NCBI GenBank assembly: GCA_001824295.1 | Contig: MHWY01000004.1 | Span: forward strand, 47,095 to 80,811 | Reading direction: 5' to 3' | DNA length: 33,717 bases | Source: Candidatus Zambryskibacteria bacterium RIFOXYD1_FULL_40_13 | Lineage (GTDB): Bacteria; Patescibacteriota; Minisyncoccia; Phycocordibacterales; DATDWN01 | Program-made: the position numbers and the translations under genes | In this document: positions 17,199-24,473 of the stretch, piece by piece | Numbering within the stretch: the first letter of the stretch is position 1 | How the letters are laid out: each line of letters opens with the position of its first letter | Notes under the pieces: model-generated | Databases searched by the model: none | What the model was told of the DNA's origin: nothing | What the model saw: the letters and a program-made list of their open reading frames with translations, nothing else

Positions 17199-17312
17199 TA
17201 TAAAGTTTTTGATTAAACTTTTTTTAAGAGTTTGATCCTAGCTCAGGATGAACGCTGGCGGCGTGGATAAGGCATGCAAGTCAAACGGGTGCATCTCACA
17301 AAGGTTCGATGC

Positions 17313-17414
17313 AGTTAAAAGTTCATAAAGTTCATAAAGTTCATAAAGTAGATTCAGAGTGCAAATGCATTAAGAGTTCACATTAAAAACTTTATAGACT
17401 TTCAACTTTATAAC
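17313..17414 (+). repeat. Repeat-built hairpin insertion in the 16S V1/helix 6 region
   Basis: agttaaAAGTTCATAAAGTTCATAAAGTTCATAAAGT...TGCAAATGCA...AAACTTTATAGACTTTCAACTTTATAACT, inserted within a GGTGCATCTC/GCGAGGTGCATC stem. Confidence 0.8.
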
Positions 17415-18456
17415 TCGCACCGAGGTTCTGCGAGGTGCATCAGTGGCGAACGAGGTAGTAACACGTGGGTTACATCCCCCAAAGTCAGGAATAACTAATC
17501 GAAAGATTAGCTAATACTTGATAATCTCTTCGGAGTAAAGATTTATCGCTTTGGGAATGGCCTGCGGAGTATCAGCTAGTTGGTAGTGTAATGGACTACC
17601 AAGGCTATGACGCTTAGGGGAGCTGAGAGGCTGACCCCCACCGATGGAACTGAGACACGGTCCATACACCTACGGGTGGCCGCAGTCGAGAATCTTCCGC
17701 AATGGACGAAAGTCTGACGGAGCGACGCCGCGTGATGGATGAAGTCCCTAGGGACGTAAACATCTTTTATGAGGGAGAAAGTTTATTGATAGTACCTCAC
17801 GAATAAGGGGTTGCTAAACTCGTGCCAGCAGCAGCGGTAATACGAGTGCCCCGAGCGTTATCCAGAATTATTGGGCGTAAAGGGTGTGTAGGTGGCAGTG
17901 TTAGTCAAACGTTAAAGCCCGGAGCTTAACTCCGGAAGTGCGTTTGAAACGGCACAGCTAGAGGATGCGAGGGATGAATGGAACTCATGGAGTAGGGGTG
18001 AAATCCGTTGATATCATGGGGAACACCAAAAGCGAAGGCAGTTCATTGGCGCACTCCTGACACTGAAACACGAAAGCGTGGGTAGCGAATGGGATTAGAT
18101 ACCCCAGTAGTCCACGCCCTAAACGATGACAACTAGCTTTTCGGAGTATCGACCCTCTGAGAGGCGAAGCTAACGCGTTAAGTTGTCCGCCTGGGTAGTA
18201 CGACCGCAAGGTTAAAACTCAAAGGAATAGACGGGGACTTGCACAAGCAGAGGATTATGTGGTTTAATTCGATGATAAACGAAAAACCTTACCAAGGTTT
18301 GAAACCTAACTGAATAGAAGCAGAAACGTTTCTAGTCTCACAAGGACAGTTAGGCAGGTGATGCATGGCCGTCGTCAGTTCGTGATTTGAATTGTTCCCT
18401 TAAGTGGGGTAACGAACGCAACCCTCGTTGTCTGTTATACGTATCAGGCGAGACTG

Positions 18457-18606
18457 CCCAGCTTTTTGCTCGGAAGCAAAAAGCCAGTTAAAAGTTCATA
18501 AAGTTATAGAGTTCATAAAGTAAAATGCATTTGCATCTACTTTAAAAACTTTACAAACTTTCAACTTTAAAAACTTACTTTTTGAGCTTGCGCTCAAAAA
18601 GCTGGG
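18457..18606 (+). repeat. Repeat-built hairpin insertion in the 16S V7/helix 39-40 region
   Basis: Outer stem CCCAGCTTTTTG/CAAAAAGCTGGG (12 bp perfect) enclosing AAAGTTCATAAAGTTATAGAGTTCATAAAGTAAAATGCATTTGCATCTACTTTAAAAACTTTACAAACTTTCAACTTT. Confidence 0.8.
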
Positions 18607-19109
18607 AGGAAGGCGAGGATGACGCCAGGTCAGCATGTCCCTTTGATACCTTGGGCTACACACATAATACAATGGCGACCACAACGCGTTGCGACGGGGT
18701 AACCCTGAGCTAATCGTAATAAAAGTCGCCCCAGTTCAGATTGGGGGCTGAAACTCGACCCCATGAAGTTGGATTTGCTAGTAATCGCGGGTCAGCTATA
18801 CCGCGGTGAATACGTTCTCAAGTCTTGTACTCACCGCCCGTCAACTCAAGGGAACCGGGAATACCCGAAGTCTAGCGTATGCTAGCCCACGGTAAATTCG
18901 GTAACAGGGAGTAAGTCGTAACAAGGCACGGCTAGCGGAAGCTGGTCGTGGAATAATTCAATTTGAAATACCTTTCGCTTTGCGAAAGGGAAGTTATATT
19001 CTTCGTAAGAAAAATATAAATGTGTGTCGATATTGTGAATCTCGTACGAGTTCATAATGGACTATGATTTATTGGTCCTTAAATAATCTGACACCCTGGA
19101 AAGACAGGG

Positions 19110-19139
19110 GTGAACGGAACAAAATAAAGAATGATATAA
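19110..19139 (+). other. 3' strand of the 16S precursor processing stem
   Basis: GTGAACGGAACAAAATAAAGAATGATATAA pairs with 17169-17198. Confidence 0.75.
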
Positions 19140-19192
19140 ATAAGTAAAAAGTTCGTATAGTCCATAAAGTTTATAAAGTGGATACGAACATC

Positions 19193-19223
19193 AAAAATAC
19201 CGCTATAAAAGGCGGTATTTTTG
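19193..19223 (+). terminator. Rho-independent terminator of the 16S transcript
   Basis: AAAAATACCGC-tataaaag-GCGGTATTTTT hairpin with a T tract. Confidence 0.8.
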
Positions 19224-19237
19224 TATGTGTATAACAC

Positions 19238-19301
19238 ACATTGACAAAGCATACAAAATGGTGTAATATTAATATGAGATGTTACCTGAGGAGGGTACAT
19301 A
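19238..19301 (+). promoter_or_regulatory. Consensus sigma70 promoter plus canonical Shine-Dalgarno
   Basis: TTGACA, 17 nt, TAATAT, then GAGGAGGG 7 nt upstream of ATG 19302. Confidence 0.7.
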
Positions 19302-19565
19302 ATGGCACATGAAGACTATAGCTTCGCAACATTTTCTCTTGGGATGGGCTTTCTCGTTTTGGGGCTACTTCTCGCGATAGGAATTCTTGCCAAGGACGGG
19401 CGATTTATCGTCACACTCTTGACGATTGTTGCTCTCGCATCTTTGGTGCTCTACGGTATCAAGTGGTATCGAAGGAATCACCGGAAGCCCAATCCGTCGG
19501 TATTCGTGCCGATGAAGGATCGTGACTGGAAGGGCCCAGACGGCATTCAGCGTCGGGGTCTCTGA
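19302..19565 (+). CDS. Small two-TM membrane protein, GC-rich, hypothetical
   Basis: 87 aa, two hydrophobic segments (LGMGFLVLGLLLAIGIL, FIVTLLTIVALASLVLYGI), basic tail, strong SD, flanked by its own promoter and terminator. Confidence 0.7.
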   Translation: MAHEDYSFATFSLGMGFLVLGLLLAIGILAKDGRFIVTLLTIVALASLVLYGIKWYRRNHRKPNPSVFVPMKDRDWKGPDGIQRRGL

Positions 19566-19570
19566 GGGGG

Positions 19571-19623
19571 GGTGGGGGGTGTGTGCGTCGTAGACGCCAT
19601 GCGCCGCACACCTCCCTTTTTCT
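19571..19623 (+). terminator. GC-rich terminator after the small membrane protein gene
   Basis: GGGGGTGTGTGCG.../CGCCGCACACCTCCC stem followed by TTTTT. Confidence 0.65.
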
Positions 19624-19668
19624 ATTGTTAAAAAACACTTTTTTTGATAGTGTAATGAAGTTAGTAGT

Positions 19669-19905
19669 GCGCGTGTGGCTCAGTTGGTAGAGCACTCGAC
19701 TGCCTCCCTACGGGAGCTGTACACCTTTCGCTTTTTGGTTACAAAATGCTCAAGGTCTTGCGGAGTGATAACATCACTCCTCACTCGTGGGGTTGAGGTC
19801 GGATTAGGGACCCGACCGAAAAACCTTTTGAGATACAGTTGAGTTTTTCGAAATTTTATCCAAAAGGTATACTGCTCCTGTAAGGAGACAGGTTCAAATC
19901 TTGTT
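19669..19905 (+). pseudogene. Interrupted tRNA-Ile-like copy (pseudo-tRNA or intervening-sequence-containing tRNA)
   Basis: GCGCGTGTGGCTCAGTTGGTAGAGCACTCGACTG matches the tRNA-Ile 5' half with one difference. ACTCGTGGGGT and CAGGTTCAAATC then recur in order, separated by ~80 and ~95 nt structured inserts. No CACGCGC acceptor 3' strand. Confidence 0.55.
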
Positions 19906-19934
19906 TATTGAAAATAAAAAATTGTATCCAGTGT

Positions 19935-20007
19935 GCGCGTGTAGCTCAGTTGGTAGAGCACTCGACTGATACTCGTGGGGTCCCAGGTTCAAATCCTGGC
20001 ACGCGCA
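19935..20007 (+). tRNA. tRNA-Ile (anticodon GAU)
   Basis: Cloverleaf GCGCGTG/CACGCGC, GCTC/GAGC, CTCGA-CTGATAC-TCGTG (one T-T mismatch), CCAGG-TTCAAAT-CCTGG, discriminator A. CCA not encoded. Confidence 0.88.
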
Positions 20008-20035
20008 CGGTGGGTATAATTTTTTATTTTCAAAT

Positions 20036-21055
20036 ATGACCAAAAAAACAAAAATAGTGGTTACTATTGGTCCAGCAACGGAAAGCCAAGAAGTGCTTAC
20101 AAAACTTGTAAATTCAGGCATGAACATCATGAGATTAAATTTTTCTCATGGTGATTTTTTTGAACATCAAATTCGTGTTAATAATTTACGGAAAGTAATA
20201 CAAAAAACTGGTTCACATGTTGGCATTATTCAGGATCTTGGTGGCCCAAAAATTCGAATAGGAAAGTTTAAAACAGATTCTGTTATTTTAAAAAAGGGAC
20301 AAATCTTCACGCTCACTACAGAGAATGTGATTGGCAATAAAAATATTGTTTCTGTGAATTATCCTTTTTTGCCGAAAGTAGTAAGGGTGGGTCATATTAT
20401 ATTTCTTCATGATGGAAATAAAAAGCTGGAAGTAAAAGAAATTAAAATAGACAAAGTTATGTGTAAGGTGTTGGTGGGGGGAAACATGCGAGGAGAGAGG
20501 GGTGTTAATTTACCAGATTCTAAACTTTCAACAAAATCTTTAACCACTAAGGATGTGGCTGATATGGAATTTGGCTTGAAAAACGAAGTAGATTATTTTG
20601 CTTTATCTTTCGTTCGTCACCCATCAGATATTCTATACTTAAGAAATATTTTAAAAAAGAAAAAGTCGAAGGCTAAAATTATAGCAAAAATAGAAACGGC
20701 TCAAGCTATTAAGCATATAGACAAAATAATAAGATTATCAGATGCAATAATGGTAGCCAGAGGTGATCTAGCCACTGAAGTGCCATTCGAAAAAGTTCCT
20801 ATTTATCAAAAAATGATTATAAAAAAGTGTAATAAAGCTAAAAAATTTGTTATTACCGCAACTGGTATGATGGAGTCTATGATAGATGCCCCAATCCCTA
20901 GTAGAGCCGAAGTATCTGATGTTGCCAATGCTATTATAGATGGTACCGATGCAATTATGCTTTCAAAAGAAACAACCCTAGGTCACTACCCGATAGAAAC
21001 GCTAGAGACCGTGACTAAAATTGCTCTGGAGACTGAGAAATACCTCAAAAAATAA
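20036..21055 (+). CDS. pyk: Pyruvate kinase, barrel-domain only
   Basis: KIVVTIGPATES, MNIMRLNFSHG, IIQDLGGPKIRIG, KIETAQAI, VARGDLATEVPFEKVPIYQK and TGMMESM motifs. Stops after KETTLGHYPIETLETVTKIALETEKYLKK. Confidence 0.92.
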   Translation: MTKKTKIVVTIGPATESQEVLTKLVNSGMNIMRLNFSHGDFFEHQIRVNNLRKVIQKTGSHVGIIQDLGGPKIRIGKFKTDSVILKKGQIFTLTTENVIGNKNIVSVNYPFLPKVVRVGHIIFLHDGNKKLEVKEIKIDKVMCKVLVGGNMRGERGVNLPDSKLSTKSLTTKDVADMEFGLKNEVDYFALSFVRHPSDILYLRNILKKKKSKAKIIAKIETAQAIKHIDKIIRLSDAIMVARGDLATEVPFEKVPIYQKMIIKKCNKAKKFVITATGMMESMIDAPIPSRAEVSDVANAIIDGTDAIMLSKETTLGHYPIETLETVTKIALETEKYLKK

Positions 21056-21093
21056 ATTTTGTATAAACACATTATTGTGTGTATAATACTCCT

Positions 21094-21390
21094 ATGATTC
21101 AACGTAAAAGTACATTTTTTCTTGGCATATTTATTTTCATAATTCCATTTCTTGGTATACCAGGCTCATGGAGGACCTTTTTTATCATTATTTCTGGACT
21201 ATTTCTAATCACATTATCTATAAAGATTACATTACCAAAGAGAAACATAAAGAGTAAAACGAGAAGAGAGAAGATTACTCCGGTGTTTGTAGAAAGTATG
21301 CCTGGGTACACAAAGGAAAATTCAATAGACAGTATTAGCGCGCCGATACCTGAAATAAAAGTAGATGCGGAAGGAAATTCTGTAAACTAA
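21094..21390 (+). CDS. Small two-TM hypothetical protein
   Basis: Leaderless promoter TTGTAT-N17-TATAAT-N6-ATG; hydrophobic N-terminus and charged tail. Confidence 0.6.
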   Translation: MIQRKSTFFLGIFIFIIPFLGIPGSWRTFFIIISGLFLITLSIKITLPKRNIKSKTRREKITPVFVESMPGYTKENSIDSISAPIPEIKVDAEGNSVN

Positions 21391-21396
21391 AACAAA

Positions 21397-22608
21397 ATGC
21401 GAAGTTTTTTTACTAAACACAAGAAGAAGACACTGTTGTGTCTGTTTTTAGTCTGTGTTTTTTTGTTTTTTCTTTTGTTACCGAGGGTACTCAGTGTTCA
21501 TTATATTTCTCAATACACAAACTCTGTTTCAACTTCCATTCCAGATATGGAGCAAGACAAAGTCGTTTTCATCCCGTCATATGTTGGAACACCAGAATCG
21601 GTCAGGGGAATATATATGACAAGCTGGATTGCTTCGAGCCAGAACCTCCGAGCCGACTTGGTAAAACTCATTGATGACACAGAACTAAATGCAATCGTTA
21701 TAGATATAAAAGACTATAGCGGTAGGATTGTTTTTACTATTAATGACCCGACTCTTAAAGCCTTCGGTTCAGAAGAAGTCAGGATAAAAGACTTGGAAAG
21801 TTTTATAGAATCTCTTCATAAAAAGGGTACCTATGTCATCGGACGAGTTGCAGTTTTTCAGGATCAATATTTTGTAAAACACAGGCCAGACTTGGCTGTA
21901 AAGAATAAGCTTGGAACAGCTGTGTGGAAAGATAAAAAAGGAATATCTTGGGTGGATCCTGGTTCAAAAGAATACTGGGATTATATAGTTTTGATTTCCA
22001 AGGAGGCCAGGAGGATTGGTTTTGATGAAATTAATTTTGACTATATACGCTTTCCATCAGACGGTAATATGCAGGATATTTCTTATCCATTTAGTACTAG
22101 CACACCAAAACACTTTGTGATGAGAAGTTTTTTTGAGTACCTTCATAACAATTTAGTTATGGATTTTATTGAAATTTCCTCGACCGGTGAAAAAAAAGTT
22201 GAAAATAACAGATTAAAAATTTCGGCTGACATATTTGGTATGGTTACAACTGCCAAGGACGATATGGGTATAGGTCAGCTTCTGGAGGATACTTTTCCAT
22301 ATTTTGACTATATTATGCCAATGGTTTATCCGTCTCACTACCCGGTAACTTTTCAAGGGTTTAAAAATCCTGCCGAGCATCCTTACGAGGTTGTCCATTT
22401 TGCAATGAAGGAAGCTGTAAGCAGAGCAACTGTTGCCAGCACGACAACAAGTAAACTCCGTCCGTGGCTTCAGGATTTTGATTTGGGTGCTGATTATGGC
22501 CCAGCCGAAGTCCGTGCACAGATAAAAGCAACGAATGATGTTGGACTTAACTCGTGGATTTTGTGGTCTCCATCAAATAAATACACAAAATCTGCTCTAA
22601 ATAATTAG
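21397..22608 (+). CDS. Putative glycoside hydrolase, DUF4015-like
   Basis: TM anchor, then GIYMTSWIASS, AIVIDIKDYSGRI, RVAVFQD, SWVDPGSKEYWDYIVLISKEARRIGFDEINFDYIRFPSDG. Confidence 0.8.
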   Translation: MRSFFTKHKKKTLLCLFLVCVFLFFLLLPRVLSVHYISQYTNSVSTSIPDMEQDKVVFIPSYVGTPESVRGIYMTSWIASSQNLRADLVKLIDDTELNAIVIDIKDYSGRIVFTINDPTLKAFGSEEVRIKDLESFIESLHKKGTYVIGRVAVFQDQYFVKHRPDLAVKNKLGTAVWKDKKGISWVDPGSKEYWDYIVLISKEARRIGFDEINFDYIRFPSDGNMQDISYPFSTSTPKHFVMRSFFEYLHNNLVMDFIEISSTGEKKVENNRLKISADIFGMVTTAKDDMGIGQLLEDTFPYFDYIMPMVYPSHYPVTFQGFKNPAEHPYEVVHFAMKEAVSRATVASTTTSKLRPWLQDFDLGADYGPAEVRAQIKATNDVGLNSWILWSPSNKYTKSALNN

Positions 22609-22694
22609 TCTATATTAGAGTTTTGTTGTTGGTATTTATTTAGAAATTAGAAATTAGAAATTCTTGTCGGTTTTGTGTTATAATACGCTTAATT

Positions 22695-24437
22695 ATGGAT
22701 CAAAATAAGATTACATATTTTGCTGAAACTGATGCCAGAAGCAAGAGGGTAAAATTTGGTATAAGAGAATCTGACCGACTAAGACATATGTACATTATTG
22801 GAAAGACTGGTGTCGGTAAGTCCACCTTGCTTGAAAATATGGCCATTCAGGACATACAGAACGGTAATGGCATCGCCTTTATTGACCCTCACGGCTCTAC
22901 GGCAGAAAAATTATTGGATTATGTTCCAGAACACCGTATAAAAGATGTACTTTATTTTGCGCCCTTTGACTTGGATTACCCAATTTCCTTTAATGTCTTG
23001 GAAGATATTGGAGTAGACAAAAGGCACTTAGTGGTCAATGGTCTCATGTCTACATTTGAAAAAATCTGGGTAGATGCTTGGTCTGCTCGTATGGCCTACA
23101 TTTTGAACAACACACTCTTGGCCTTGCTTGAGTATCCAGGAGCAACACTTCTTGGAGTAAACAGAATGTTGTCTGATAAGGATTATAGAAAAAGGGTGGT
23201 GGATAATGTTAAAGACCCAACCGTAAAATCCTTTTGGATAGAAGAATTTGGAAAATATACTGAAAAGTATGCATCAGAAGCCACCCCTGCAATTCAGAAC
23301 AAAGTTGGACAATTTACCTCAAACCCACTTGTCAGAAACCTTATTGGGCAATCAGTTTCATCCTTTGATATAAGGAATTTCATGGATGAGAAAAAAATCA
23401 TCATAATAAACATGTCAAAAGGTCTTGTTGGAGAGGGTAATGCAAATCTTCTTGGTTCTATGCTTATTACCAAAATATATCTTGCCGCCATGTCTCGTGC
23501 GGACAAGAACAAGGCGGAGCTTGCAAAACTACCACCGTTTTATCTTTATGTGGATGAGTTTCAGTCATTTGCTAACAAATCTTTTGCGGATATCTTATCT
23601 GAAGCAAGAAAGTATAAGTTAAGTTTGAACATTGCTCATCAATATATTGAGCAAATGGAAGAGGAGGTGAGGGACGCCGTTTTTGGAAACGTTGGCACAA
23701 TGATTACATATAGAGTGGGGGCTTACGATGCAGAAGTTCTAGAAAAAGAGTTTGCTCCAACATTTACCGCCGAAGATTTGGTTAATCTCGGCAAATTCCA
23801 AGTTTATTTGAAGTTAATGATAGATGAGGTTTCCTCTAGACCATTTTCTGCAACCGCAATACCGCCTATTGCTCGGCCAGAAAAAAGTTTTAAGGAGGAG
23901 GTTATTAGAAGTTCTAGGGAACAGTTTGGTCGCCCAAGAGCGGTTGTTGAGAAGGATATAATTGACTGGCACGATGCGGGAACTGTGAGAGAGGTAAAGA
24001 CACGATTTCAGTCTGAGTCAGCTCCTGCTGGCGGTGGAGAAAGTACTGCACGCGTTCAGGAAAAAACCGAGAGGCAAAGAGAGGTACCACGCCAAGCTCT
24101 ACAAGAAGAAAAGTCTAGAGTTGATGAAAACAAATTAGTTTTTCAAAGGGCCAAGGAAGAACTAATGATGAAGGAAAAAAGGGAACACCCGGCAGGACAA
24201 AGGAGAGAGGAGAGCAGAAAAAACCCAAGCAAGGAAAATACCTCAAGCCTGAAGGAAGCATTATCTAGTTTAATCAACAAATCTAAAACATCGGAAAGCC
24301 TAGAAAACAAAAGAGAAGAGAAAAGAGCGGACCTATCCAAAGACAAAAAACCAGAGCAAATTTCAAGGCCAGAACAGAAAGAAAGACCACCCCAAAACGA
24401 GGTTCCAGAGAATGTGCTGAGAGACCTTTTGAAGTAG
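22695..24437 (+). CDS. VirD4/TraD/HerA-like AAA+ ATPase with a charged C-terminal tail
   Basis: Walker A IIGKTGVGKSTLLENM, FIDPHGSTAEKLL, Walker B FYLYVDEFQSFA; Glu/Lys/Arg-rich tail of ~170 aa. Confidence 0.8.
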   Translation: MDQNKITYFAETDARSKRVKFGIRESDRLRHMYIIGKTGVGKSTLLENMAIQDIQNGNGIAFIDPHGSTAEKLLDYVPEHRIKDVLYFAPFDLDYPISFNVLEDIGVDKRHLVVNGLMSTFEKIWVDAWSARMAYILNNTLLALLEYPGATLLGVNRMLSDKDYRKRVVDNVKDPTVKSFWIEEFGKYTEKYASEATPAIQNKVGQFTSNPLVRNLIGQSVSSFDIRNFMDEKKIIIINMSKGLVGEGNANLLGSMLITKIYLAAMSRADKNKAELAKLPPFYLYVDEFQSFANKSFADILSEARKYKLSLNIAHQYIEQMEEEVRDAVFGNVGTMITYRVGAYDAEVLEKEFAPTFTAEDLVNLGKFQVYLKLMIDEVSSRPFSATAIPPIARPEKSFKEEVIRSSREQFGRPRAVVEKDIIDWHDAGTVREVKTRFQSESAPAGGGESTARVQEKTERQREVPRQALQEEKSRVDENKLVFQRAKEELMMKEKREHPAGQRREESRKNPSKENTSSLKEALSSLINKSKTSESLENKREEKRADLSKDKKPEQISRPEQKERPPQNEVPENVLRDLLK

Positions 24438-24473
24438 TTGAAAATTAGAAATTAAGAGTTACTGATATTCTGA

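Larger units (their letters stand above)
16800..17220 (+). ncRNA. Structured 16S pre-rRNA leader with serial hairpins
   Basis: Hairpins at 16858-16899 (GTCGAAAA.../...TTTTCGAC), 16902-16922 (GATTTTCC/GGAAAATC), 16999-17021 (GTGAATC/GATTCAC), 17077-17162 (repeat element), plus the 5' strand of a processing stem. Confidence 0.55.
17220..18956 (+). rRNA. 16S ribosomal RNA, divergent, with two large insertions
   Basis: AGAGTTTGATCCTAGCTCAG, GTGCCAGCAGCAGCGGTAATACG, ATTAGATACCCCAGTAGTCC, ACTCACCGCCCGTCA and AAGTCGTAACAAGG are all present in order. Ends are approximate. Confidence 0.95.

Noticed and set aside
16753-17235. 160 aa ORF MPFKGIFVHRKF...
   Set aside because: It lies over the hairpin-rich 16S leader and processing stem and runs into the 16S 5' end. 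Its sequence is explained by RNA structure, so it is likely spurious.
17077-18570. Possible CRISPR array from repeated AGTTCATAA units
   Set aside because: Units are 9 nt, contiguous and arranged as inverted arms around a core, with no unique ~30 nt spacers.
17985-18684. Minus-strand ORFs inside 16S (17985-18209, 18496-18684)
   Set aside because: Antisense to conserved rRNA sequence; no independent coding evidence.
18950-18962. Alternative anti-SD using AAUUC against GAAUU upstream of starts
   Set aside because: I scanned the start regions and saw no consistent GAATT motif at SD spacing.
19703-19888. Group I intron in the interrupted tRNA
   Set aside because: I could not identify convincing P3-P7 core motifs or compatible splice sites, and the acceptor 3' strand is missing. 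Only a covariance-model search could revive this.
19669-19905. tmRNA or SRP RNA
   Set aside because: No tmRNA GGGGCTG-type ends or tag ORF, and no SRP GGTCAGG..GGAAGGAAGCAGC core.
22640-22662. TAGAAATTAGAAATTAGAAATT repeat before the ATPase gene
   Set aside because: Short AT-rich slippage repeat with one partial echo near 24440; not enough to call an element.
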